Assembly (NCBI GenBank): GCA_017849575.1
Contig: JAFIGV010000019.1
Location: forward strand, 62,001-126,000
Length of the DNA: 64,000 nucleotides
Reading direction: 5' to 3'
Origin: Flavipsychrobacter sp.
Lineage (GTDB): Bacteria; Bacteroidota; Bacteroidia; Chitinophagales; Chitinophagaceae
Position 1 is the stretch's first letter. The number at the start of each line of letters is the position of its first letter. A model generated the notes under the pieces. That model searched no databases. It saw nothing but the letters and a program-made list of their open reading frames with translations, and was not told the origin of the DNA. Made by a program: the position numbers and the translations under genes. Shown here piece after piece: positions 41,417-49,162 of the stretch.

Positions 41417-42953
41417 TTTCAATACAACTGGGATCGCGGAAAAAAAATATGATCTGACAATTGTCGGTGCTGGTGCAGCCGGTATTTTGCTGGCAGTAAA
41501 GGCATCGAAGTCAGGAAAGAAAGTACTGTTAATAGAAACAGGGCATTTTGATGTTGACGACCAGAGGCAACAATTAAATGAAATTGAGCATGTGGGAAAA
41601 GTATTGGAAAATTCTGTTTGGGGCAGGAAGAGGGCAATAGGCGGCACGACTGTTGCCTGGGGTGGGCAATCTTTGCCTTTCCAACCGCTCGATTTTCAAA
41701 ACAGGGACTGGATTAATTCCAGTGGATGGCCGATTCAGTTTGATGATCTGAAAGAACACTACGATGCTGCAAATGAATTTATGAAAATTGATACGCTCAA
41801 TTATGGCGAAGATATTTTTAGAAAATTCAGATTGAATAAGGACTATTTGGGAACCGACAAAATAGCCTACCACTTTTCGAAATGGGCACCGACACCCAAC
41901 TTCTATACCCTGTACAAACAAGAATTAAACGATAACGTAGATCTTTATTACAATTGCCATTTGCTAAAAATTATCGCAGATGAAGACAACGGAAGAGTGG
42001 CAAAAATCGAAGTGACGAACTTTAAAAAAGAGCTCCAACAAATAGAAGTATCAGGGCTTGTTATTGCGGCGGGCGCCTTGGAAACCAACAGGCTTTTACT
42101 GCTAAGTAATTTTCAAAACTTCAACCGCAACATCGGTCGTGGATTTATGGAACACCCCTGCATAGAAGTTGGCGATGTTGCCGGTGAAAGTGAATACAAG
42201 CTACAGAAGCATTTTAATACCCATATTGACCTGAAAAGCAAAGTAAAATATTCTCTTAGGCTCAGTGCTACTTCGGCGTTTCAGAAAGAGAATAAGCTAT
42301 TGAATGTTTCAGCGGGAATAATGTTTAAATCCGATGTCACAAAATTTGATCCTTATTCTGAAATTAAACGTAATATGACCTCCCTTAGTGTATCAGGAAA
42401 GGGAAAACTACTGCGTCATCTTCCCATGCTGATCAGGAGTGGTTTTATTTTGATTAAAGACAAATTTTACTACAAACCCGGAACCAAAGCAAAGCTGGTA
42501 ATGATGTGTGAACAAGAGGCATCAGACGAAAGCCGAATTACACTAAGTAATCAACTTGACGAATTTGGACTTCCGAAACTAAAGCTGCACTGGAAAATAA
42601 CGAAGCTCACCTGGGATACCATTGTAGAGATGTCCCGACTGATAAAAACAGAATTGGAACGTAGCGGTATTGCCCAGATTCATCTTTACGATTCTGTTAA
42701 GAGCGAAAATGACCAATGGGAAGACATGCTTTCAGACGTTAATCACCATATGGGTGGCTGCAGAATGAGTTCAAATGCCGAGACAGGTGTCGTTGATTCG
42801 GATTTAAAGGTCTTCGGATTTTCAAATCTCTACCTTTGTTCCTGTGCGGTGTTCCCGACGAGTTCACATTCAAATCCAACGCTTACCCTATTAGCACTTG
42901 CTGACAGATTAATAAAGAAAATCAATTCCGATGCATCCGAAAGAAATTTTTAA
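41403..42953 (+). CDS. GMC-family FAD-dependent oxidoreductase
   Basis: The FAD-binding start is YDLTIVGAGAAGILLAVKAS with VLLIETG. GGTTVAWGGQSLPF is the GMC signature region, and LVIAAGALETNRLLLLS is the second FAD motif. The C-terminus holds HHMGGCRMS and PTSSHSNPTLTLLALADR, which carries the His/Asn catalytic pair region of GMC oxidoreductases. ATG at 41403 is used; an upstream start at 41349 would lie inside the aldo/keto reductase gene. It probably oxidises a sugar or alcohol group. Partner of the reductase upstream by overlap. Confidence 0.87.
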   Translation: MPLIDFNTTGIAEKKYDLTIVGAGAAGILLAVKASKSGKKVLLIETGHFDVDDQRQQLNEIEHVGKVLENSVWGRKRAIGGTTVAWGGQSLPFQPLDFQNRDWINSSGWPIQFDDLKEHYDAANEFMKIDTLNYGEDIFRKFRLNKDYLGTDKIAYHFSKWAPTPNFYTLYKQELNDNVDLYYNCHLLKIIADEDNGRVAKIEVTNFKKELQQIEVSGLVIAAGALETNRLLLLSNFQNFNRNIGRGFMEHPCIEVGDVAGESEYKLQKHFNTHIDLKSKVKYSLRLSATSAFQKENKLLNVSAGIMFKSDVTKFDPYSEIKRNMTSLSVSGKGKLLRHLPMLIRSGFILIKDKFYYKPGTKAKLVMMCEQEASDESRITLSNQLDEFGLPKLKLHWKITKLTWDTIVEMSRLIKTELERSGIAQIHLYDSVKSENDQWEDMLSDVNHHMGGCRMSSNAETGVVDSDLKVFGFSNLYLCSCAVFPTSSHSNPTLTLLALADRLIKKINSDASERNF

Positions 42954-43739
42954 AAGAGTGGCTTATCAGCTCCTTCCCAAAGAGCACGGGCTTAATAGAA
43001 TCTCGATTCTTAAAGGTCCCGCAAAAGGCACGAGAATGCTGATAGACATCCGTTTAGGCGGTAGCTACTTTTTAGGAAATTATGACAAGTGGATATTTGA
43101 TGAAATCGCTTTGGAGAAAATCTTAAAGCCCGGGATGGTTGCCTGGGATTGTGGAGCATTCTATGGCTATTATGCTGCAATATTCAGAAAGTTGGTGGGT
43201 GCCAGCGGCTGCGTAGATGTTTTTGAAGGATAAAAAAAAACTTTTTGGCGGTTTCTTCACTCCCAAAGCTCAACAAATGGAGCAACGTATATGTTCATCA
43301 CCTGGCTATTGGTCCGGAACATTCTCAGATACAATTCGCAAGCAATTTGGGTGGAAGCAGCGGTCCTTATGGCCTTTCAAAAAAATACAAAAACGATGCG
43401 GCGATGGAATTGGAGACGGTCGAATGCGCTGGTGTTGATGAACTGGTATTTGAAAAGGGACTACCAGAGCCTGATCTGATTAAATTTGACTTAGAGTCCG
43501 CAGAAGTTTTTGCTCTCAAAAACGGACCGAAACTTTTTAAAAATAAGCGTCCGGTCATTTTGTTAGAGCTTCATGGTCAGGAAGCATTGGTTGCTGCTGG
43601 ATTATTTCTCGAGACCTATCGTTATAAGGCCGTCTCCGTCCATGAAATGAATTCACCAACCAAAAAGATTTTCAGCAACGAGGCGGAACTCGTGAAGCTA
43701 GAGACAATCCCGCATATGATATATTGTTATCCAGTATAA
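42931..43739 (+). pseudogene. FkbM-family methyltransferase, broken by a frameshift
   Basis: The first part (42931-43233) encodes an FkbM start with AWDCGAFYGYYAAIFRKLVG and VDVFEG, then a stop at 43231-43233. From about 43230 the next frame continues the same domain: NFLAVSSLPKLNKWSNVYVHHLAIG, then LIKFDLESAEVFALKNGPKL and VILLELHG to 43739. The junction is next to an A9 run. Adding or removing an A does not remove the TAA, so simple slippage would not rescue it. One base added just before the run (for example a third G) would restore a normal gene. It is either a true pseudogene or a sequencing error. It overlaps the GMC gene by 23 bp. Confidence 0.8.
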
Positions 43740-43815
43740 AGAGAATATAACTGCATTTGACATAGAAGTCTTTTGTTCGCCACTATTCACTACTTTTTTT
43801 GTTTCGAAGTATTAG

Positions 43816-43922
43816 TTAATGCCCATTAAACAAATCCTCCACTATCGTCCCTTTTCCTGGCTGGCTTTAATAGCCCGGCACGAGCGTGATAAAAGAGACG
43901 AGCAAAGGCGTTATGATGCCTG
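43816..43922 (+). repeat. 107-bp repeat, copy 2 (inside the intact fkbM 5' end)
   Basis: Matches 40452-40558 with one mismatch. It covers the three bases before the start codon and the first 34 codons of the intact FkbM gene. The two copies bracket about 3.3 kb with the reductase, GMC and broken FkbM genes. Confidence 0.9.
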
Positions 43923-44550
43923 GCTGAAGACAGACGATTTCAAAGTTCATCTCCGTGTAAAGAAATGGGACGAAGACCTCGGCGATCAGCGTTACCGGTA
44001 TTCCTACCCGCTCGACGAACATTCCGTGGTTTTCGATGTGGGTGGCTACAAAGGTGAGTTTGCTACCGGTATCTTTTGTAGGTATGCCAGCACCATCCAT
44101 GTGTTCGAACCGATGCCTGAATTTTGTGAGGTGTTGAAAACGCAGTTCGCGCACAATCCTAAGGTGCATCTGCACCGTTTCGGATTAGCAGACAAGAGCG
44201 GAACCGCAAAAATTTCGAATTCGGATATCTCCTCGTCCATCTATATCGAAGACGAACATGCACAGACTATTGAGCTCAGGAGTATCGTGGAGTTTGTGCA
44301 GGAACAAGGCATAGAAAAGGTTGATCTCATCAAGATCAATATCGAAGGTGCCGAATATGGACTGCTCGAAGCGCTTCTTGATGCTGGCATGATCGAAAAG
44401 TTCAGGAACATTCAGGTTCAGTTCCACGACTTTATTGTGCCCGATGCAAGGGCGCGCATGGAAAAAATTCAGCAGCGTCTTTCTGCCACCCACCGGCTCA
44501 CCTGGCAATATGAGTTTGTCTGGGAAAACTGGGAGCTGAAGAAGGGGTGA
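43819..44550 (+). CDS. FkbM-family SAM-dependent methyltransferase
   Basis: VVFDVGGYKGEFATGIFCRY is motif I, STIHVFEPMPEFCEVL follows, and VDLIKINIEGAEYGLLEALLDAG is the FkbM core. The C-terminus has VQFHDFIVP, typical of this family in polysaccharide loci where it methylates sugar hydroxyls. Length 243. It is the first gene of the GC-richer right-hand block, and its 5' end is duplicated 3.4 kb upstream. Confidence 0.88.
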   Translation: MPIKQILHYRPFSWLALIARHERDKRDEQRRYDAWLKTDDFKVHLRVKKWDEDLGDQRYRYSYPLDEHSVVFDVGGYKGEFATGIFCRYASTIHVFEPMPEFCEVLKTQFAHNPKVHLHRFGLADKSGTAKISNSDISSSIYIEDEHAQTIELRSIVEFVQEQGIEKVDLIKINIEGAEYGLLEALLDAGMIEKFRNIQVQFHDFIVPDARARMEKIQQRLSATHRLTWQYEFVWENWELKKG

Positions 44551-44588
44551 TTTGTGTAGGGACGCCGGTGGTATGTCGCCCACCGCAT

Positions 44589-44681
44589 AGATTGCTTCCC
44601 TCCACTTCGTTTCGCTTGCAATGACGTGTTCTTTTTTCTCGCGTCATTGCGAGAAGGGAGGCACGACCGACGAAGCAATCT
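44589..44681. repeat. Long palindromic intergenic repeat (CGTCATTGCGAG...GAAGCAATCT type)
   Basis: AGATTGCTTC (44589-44598) and GCAATGACG (44618-44626) are mirrored as CGTCATTGC (44642-44650) and GAAGCAATCT (44672-44681), giving a 93-bp imperfect hairpin that ends in a T-run. Elements of this kind are widespread interspersed repeats in bacterial intergenic DNA. Here it sits between fkbM and wzt and may end or slow transcription. Just after it, TTTGAGGATTTGA occurs twice (44688-44700 and 44704-44716). The rest of the 288-bp gap 44551-44838 shows no gene. Confidence 0.8.
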
Positions 44682-44838
44682 TTTTGATTTGAGGATTTGA
44701 AAATTTGAGGATTTGAGAATACAGGACTTTTAGCCCATTGCAGGAAACTGCGCAGGCGCTGCCACAAGCTCCATTGCGCCATCGCGACTTACCGTTCCAA
44801 CTATACTTTTACAAGGGCTGCATCCACAGCATACAACC

Positions 44839-46131
44839 ATGAGCAATACCGTTATCAAGATAGAAGACGTATCCAAACAATACCGCCTCGGACAAGTGGG
44901 TACCGGTAGCCTGAGCCATGATGTCAACAGGCTTTGGTACAAAGTGCGCGGCAAAGAAGATCCTTACCTGAAGATCGGAGAAGCCAATGACCGTACCACC
45001 GCAGGAAACAGCGAGTACGTATGGGCGCTGCGCAATGTCAGCTTCAATGTGCAGCATGGCGAGGTGGTGGGCATCATCGGCCGAAACGGTGCCGGTAAGT
45101 CCACGCTCTTAAAAGTACTAAGTCGTACCACCAAACCCACCACGGGGTCCATATCCATTAAGGGTCGTGTGGCTTCGCTGCTCGAAGTCGGTACGGGCTT
45201 CCATCCGGAACTGAGCGGACGCGAAAATATTTTTCTCAACGGTGCCATACTCGGGATGACCCGCCACGAGATCAAGCGGAAATTTGATGAAATTGTTGAC
45301 TTTGCCGGTGTGGAGCGCTATATCGACACACCTGTAAAGCGGTATTCTTCGGGGATGTATGTTCGCCTTGCCTTCGGCGTTGCCGCACATCTCGAGCCCG
45401 AAATTCTGGTGGTGGACGAAGTGCTGGCCGTTGGCGATGCAGAATTCCAGCGAAAGGCTTTGGGGAAGATGAACGATGTAAGCAAGCAGCAGGGACGCAC
45501 CATCTTATTTGTAAGCCACAATATGGCGGCCATGAAACAGCTCTGCACCCGCGGCGTGCTGATGCAACATGGGCAGGTAGTGGCAGACGGTAGCATGAGC
45601 GAAGTGGCCGAGCAATACCTGATACAAGGCGTCACAAAATCAAACGAAAGCTCGTGGATGGCTGATGAAGCGCCGGGCAACGACAAGATCAGCATTCGCC
45701 GCGTACACGCATGCGCCGTGGGGCGGCAACCTTCCGATCCTGTAAAAACCAGCGACGATATTGAAGTGCTGATCGAGTTTGAAAACAAACAGCCCGGTGT
45801 AGATCTCGATGTAACCTGGAACATTTTTGACATGGACATGATTCATGTTTGCCATATCGGAACACTGGTGGGCAATGGCGAAAAAATTGACAAAGGCATG
45901 TATCGGGTGTCCTTCATCATCCCCAAAAATTTGTTGAACAATAAACGCTATACCTTTAACGTGATTTTCGGTGCCGATCAGAAGCATCTCGTCTATCATC
46001 ACGAAGGCATATTATCGGTAGATGTGGAAGATGGGCTTCATCGTCAGGGAAATTCCTTTCACCGGTATCCGGGAGCCATACACCCGAAGGTGGAGTGGAC
46101 CAGGGCTCGTATCGGTGAGTCATCGGTTTAA
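44839..46131 (+). CDS. wzt: Polysaccharide ABC exporter ATPase (Wzt-like), second copy
   Basis: The ATPase domain (1-260) has GRNGAGKST, the signature YSSGMYVRLAFGVA, EILVVDEVLAVGD and ILFVSHNM. The C-terminal Wzt_C-like domain (about 270-425) differs from that of the first copy (27978). The ATPase halves share long identical protein segments such as SGRxNIFLNGAILGMT, but their DNA has drifted at many codons, so the duplication is not recent. The GC content matches wzm, so this may be the original partner of wzm and the 27978 gene the incomer. Confidence 0.94.
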   Translation: MSNTVIKIEDVSKQYRLGQVGTGSLSHDVNRLWYKVRGKEDPYLKIGEANDRTTAGNSEYVWALRNVSFNVQHGEVVGIIGRNGAGKSTLLKVLSRTTKPTTGSISIKGRVASLLEVGTGFHPELSGRENIFLNGAILGMTRHEIKRKFDEIVDFAGVERYIDTPVKRYSSGMYVRLAFGVAAHLEPEILVVDEVLAVGDAEFQRKALGKMNDVSKQQGRTILFVSHNMAAMKQLCTRGVLMQHGQVVADGSMSEVAEQYLIQGVTKSNESSWMADEAPGNDKISIRRVHACAVGRQPSDPVKTSDDIEVLIEFENKQPGVDLDVTWNIFDMDMIHVCHIGTLVGNGEKIDKGMYRVSFIIPKNLLNNKRYTFNVIFGADQKHLVYHHEGILSVDVEDGLHRQGNSFHRYPGAIHPKVEWTRARIGESSV

Positions 46132-46141
46132 GCGTAGAAAA

Positions 46142-46567
46142 ATGGAAAGCATGGAAGCAGCAATCAGCCAGACGAAACCTTGTTTACTGAGTTTGCCATC
46201 AATTGGCGATAGCGCCGTAGGATACATCACCGTTTCAGAAGCTTCGAAAAACATTCCCTTCGAGGTGAAAAGAGTCTATTGGACTTATTATACCCCTCAG
46301 AATGTAATCCGGGGTTTTCATGCACATAAGGCGCTGCAACAAGTGATATTTGCCGTGAGCGGTTCGATAAAATTTACTGTGGAAACCAGCGCTGGCAACA
46401 GAGAAGAGTTTCTGTTGGACGCGCCCAATAAGGGGTTGTACCTGCCACCGTTCACCTGGCGCGAAATACAATTCTCGCACAACGCGGTGCTGCTTTGTCT
46501 GGCCTCAGAACATTACGACGAAAATGACTACATCCGCAACTACGACGACTTCAAAAGCCTTGATTGA
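46142..46567 (+). CDS. fdtA: dTDP-4-keto-6-deoxyglucose 3,4-ketoisomerase (FdtA/QdtA, WxcM-like cupin)
   Basis: This small cupin enzyme moves the keto group of dTDP-4-keto-6-deoxyglucose to C3 for 3-amino sugars. The catalytic histidines are in VIRGFHAHKALQQV (His60 and His62). The C-terminal LCLASEHYDENDYIRNYDDF is characteristic of the family. ATG at 46142 gives 141 residues, the family's usual size; a longer frame from 46022 would lie inside wzt. Whether the product is galacto (FdtA, for Fuc3N) or gluco (QdtA, for Qui3N) cannot be decided here. The aminotransferase partner is at 49163. Confidence 0.92.
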   Translation: MESMEAAISQTKPCLLSLPSIGDSAVGYITVSEASKNIPFEVKRVYWTYYTPQNVIRGFHAHKALQQVIFAVSGSIKFTVETSAGNREEFLLDAPNKGLYLPPFTWREIQFSHNAVLLCLASEHYDENDYIRNYDDFKSLD

Positions 46568-47531
46568 GATAGTACCTTATCAGGAAAGCCAGAAAACAGC
46601 CTGGGATCAGTTTGTTCAGCAATCCGTTAACGGTAACTTCCTGCATACGCGTGCTTTCTTCGATCATAATCCGGCAAATAACAAAGATGATTGTTCTTTC
46701 ATGTTCTTTAAAAAAGGACGTCTCGCTGCAGTGCTTCCCGCCACCCTTTACCAACGGGATGGCCGCCTTGTATTGCAATCGCATTTGAGGGCTACCTTCG
46801 GAGGTTTCGTGGTGAACCGTGAGGTCGGAACCGTGGAAGCCTTAGAACTTGTCAGGCTGCTTTGTGATAAAGCCAGAGAAATGGGTGTGCAGGAGATTGT
46901 TGTACGCAATCCTTTCCGGATTTTTAACCGGCATTTAGCAGACGAAACAGACTATGCACTCTGGTATCATGGGTTCAGCCTCAAATCCAGAGAATTGGAA
47001 ATCGCAATAGAACTCGCGGGCACGCTTGATTCCATACAGAAGCGTTTTGAAAATGGCACGAAGTACAACATAAAGAAGGCAGAGAAATCGGTAGAAACCC
47101 GGTTGTGCAATGATTTTGAAAACTTCTGGCCCATACTGGAAAAAAATCTTGCAGACCGGCATGGAAAAAAGCCTGTCCACAGCCTTCAGGAGATCCTCCT
47201 TCTGCGCGAACTTGTCGGAGCGGAAAACATCCTGATTTTTGGCGGCTATCATGAGGGACGTCTTATATGTGGCACCGTTATTTTTCGCTTTGGTACTCAG
47301 GCGCTGCATGCTCAATACATTGGCTCCGATAGTGCCTTCCAGGATCTTAGACCGATAAACGCCGTTACCCATTACATCATCAAATGGGGTCACGAAAACG
47401 GTTTTAAATACTTCAATCTTGGAACAGCAAACGAAGACGGCGGTAGGGTAGTTAACGAAGGGTTGTTTCATTTTAAAGAGGGGTTTGGAGGACGAGGGGT
47501 ATTAAGAGAAACGATGCACTTAATGCTATAG
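46524..47531 (+). CDS. GNAT/FemAB-like acyltransferase
   Basis: The 335-residue protein has a FemAB/acetyltransf_6 layout. It has an N-terminal acceptor part (FVQQSVNGNFLHTRAFFDH), a TKYNIKKAEKS segment (FemAB R/K-x-x-I-KKAEK pattern) and a C-terminal GNAT core with GGYHEGRLICGTVIFRFG and FKYFNLGTANEDGG. Such proteins transfer acetyl or aminoacyl groups to amino sugars. ATG at 46524 overlaps fdtA by 44 bp and gives a Thr-rich start. A TTG at 46560 (LIEIVPYQES) is an attractive alternative with only 8 bp overlap. It may N-acylate the 3-amino sugar. Confidence 0.76.
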   Translation: MTTSATTTTSKALIEIVPYQESQKTAWDQFVQQSVNGNFLHTRAFFDHNPANNKDDCSFMFFKKGRLAAVLPATLYQRDGRLVLQSHLRATFGGFVVNREVGTVEALELVRLLCDKAREMGVQEIVVRNPFRIFNRHLADETDYALWYHGFSLKSRELEIAIELAGTLDSIQKRFENGTKYNIKKAEKSVETRLCNDFENFWPILEKNLADRHGKKPVHSLQEILLLRELVGAENILIFGGYHEGRLICGTVIFRFGTQALHAQYIGSDSAFQDLRPINAVTHYIIKWGHENGFKYFNLGTANEDGGRVVNEGLFHFKEGFGGRGVLRETMHLML

Positions 47532-47532
47532 C

Positions 47533-48222
47533 ATGAAAAATAAAAAACTGATTATCTACGGCATAGGCGAGACAGCCGATATTGCCTACGAGTATTTTAC
47601 GCACGACTCAGACTATGAAGTGGTGGCATTTACAGTCGATAAGGCATACATGAAATCGGACGAGCATCTTGGATTGCCGGTTATTGACTTTGCCATAATT
47701 GAGCAGCGCTACCCACCCGAAAAGGCCGATATGTTTGCTGCATCCACCTATAACAAGCTCAATCGCGTACGTACAAAGATGTATAAAGCGGCAAAGGCAA
47801 AAGGCTACCATTGTGCCACCTACATCAGTTCAAAAGCCTTTGTGTGGCACAACGCTGAAATAGGTGAAAACGTGATGATCTTTGAAAATAATGTCATCCA
47901 GCACAAAGTGAAGATAGGGGACAATGTGGTGCTGTGGAGTGGTAACCATGTGGGTCATCAAACCGTAATCGAAGACAACGTCTATCTTTCTTCACACTGC
48001 GTTATTTCAGGCTTCTGTACCATTGGTGCCAACTCGTTCTTGGGGGTCAATTCAACTTTCAATGACAACATTACTCTCGGAAAAGACAACATTGTTGGTA
48101 GCGGAGCATTGATCGTAAAAAATACAGAGGACGGAAAACTGATGATAGGTAGCCCGGCAAAGCCCGCCGCAAAAAGCAGTTTTGAGGCATTTGGTGTATC
48201 AGCACAAGAACAGGAAATATGA
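47533..48222 (+). CDS. PglD/NeuD-type hexapeptide acyltransferase
   Basis: A Rossmann-like N-terminal domain (1-80, KKLIIYGIGETADIAYEYF) is followed by a left-handed beta-helix of hexapeptide repeats (about 100-210, e.g. NAEIGENVMIFENNVIQHKV and IGDNVVLWSGNHVGHQ). His144 region (GHQT) is the usual catalytic histidine area. It likely N- or O-acetylates a nucleotide sugar; with FdtA and the aminotransferase next door, N-acetylation of dTDP-Fuc3N (the FdtC role) is plausible. It overlaps the next gene by 4 bases. Confidence 0.85.
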   Translation: MKNKKLIIYGIGETADIAYEYFTHDSDYEVVAFTVDKAYMKSDEHLGLPVIDFAIIEQRYPPEKADMFAASTYNKLNRVRTKMYKAAKAKGYHCATYISSKAFVWHNAEIGENVMIFENNVIQHKVKIGDNVVLWSGNHVGHQTVIEDNVYLSSHCVISGFCTIGANSFLGVNSTFNDNITLGKDNIVGSGALIVKNTEDGKLMIGSPAKPAAKSSFEAFGVSAQEQEI

Positions 48223-49127
48223 AATGGGAAAAATTGGGGCTCGTCTTTAACCCCGCCGGAAAATTAAGCTGGGCAAGCAATACGGCATTACAACCTACAC
48301 CTTTGATCCTCGAAGATCGTATTCGGGTATATGCAGGCTTTCGTGATCAGAACGGCATCAGCCGGATTGGCTGGGTGGATGTGGACAAAAATGATCCAAC
48401 CACAGTGTTGCAATTTTCCACAAATCCGGTGCTTGAACCGGGTCTTCCGGGTACTTTCGATGACAATGGTGTGGTGCCGTCTGCAGTAGTAGCCAGAGGC
48501 GATGAGGTTTATCTGTACTACGCAGGATATCAACTCGGGATAAACGTACGTTTTTTGGTTTTGGGAGGCCTTGCTATCAGCAAGGATGGAGGAAATACAT
48601 TTCAACGCTACAGCCATGTGCCCATACTGGAACGCACACATAAAGAGTTCCTGTTTCGTGTAATTCACACGGTTATGTACGACAATGGCAAATGGAAAGT
48701 CTGGTATGGGGGAGGGAACCATTTCATCAACTCCGGCACCAAAACACTGCCCGTTTACGATATAAGATATATGGAGTCTGAGGACGGAATTCATTTTCCC
48801 GTACAGGGCACTACAGTGCTTGGAAACGGTGTCGGCGAACATCGTGTAGGACGGCCTTACGTCATAAAGCGGAATGGCTCCTACGAAATGTACTTTGGAG
48901 CTTCGACTCCTGAGCAGCCTTATCGGTTAGCTTTTGCCCGTTCCGCAGATGGCCTCGTTTGGGAACGCGAGGATAGCGCTTTGGATCTCGCCTATCCCGA
49001 CGATGGATTTGATAGCGAAATGAGCGCCTACCCTGCAGTGGTTACACTCAATAGCGGCACCTTTATGTTTTACAACGGTAACCAATATGGTCGCGAAGGA
49101 TTTGGTGTGGCAAGGCTTATACCCTAA
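48219..49127 (+). CDS. Five-bladed beta-propeller protein, GH43/GH130-like glycosidase fold
   Basis: Repeated blade motifs are visible: [50 protein letters not shown] and [12 protein letters not shown], each with the Y-Y/F-G-type strand of arabinanase/levansucrase-fold proteins. It has no signal peptide, so it would act in the cytoplasm. Possible acidic residues lie in DDNGVVPS and DSEMSAYP. In glycan loci such proteins are often annotated as hydrolase-like. It could be a phosphorylase, a transferase or a non-catalytic sugar-binding protein. It sits within the amino-sugar set. Confidence 0.72.
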   Translation: MKWEKLGLVFNPAGKLSWASNTALQPTPLILEDRIRVYAGFRDQNGISRIGWVDVDKNDPTTVLQFSTNPVLEPGLPGTFDDNGVVPSAVVARGDEVYLYYAGYQLGINVRFLVLGGLAISKDGGNTFQRYSHVPILERTHKEFLFRVIHTVMYDNGKWKVWYGGGNHFINSGTKTLPVYDIRYMESEDGIHFPVQGTTVLGNGVGEHRVGRPYVIKRNGSYEMYFGASTPEQPYRLAFARSADGLVWEREDSALDLAYPDDGFDSEMSAYPAVVTLNSGTFMFYNGNQYGREGFGVARLIP

Positions 49128-49162
49128 GCCGAAATCTCTTTCGTCAGAAAGTCAATAATTTC

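Noticed and set aside
43231-43245. Programmed frameshift or transcript slippage at the A9 run
   Set aside because: The stop TAA lies before the run and uses its first two A bases, so changing the run length or slipping on it does not bypass the stop.
44469-44782. Minus-strand frames over the palindromic repeat
   Set aside because: The translations come from the interspersed repeat and from antisense of fkbM; no protein-like pattern.
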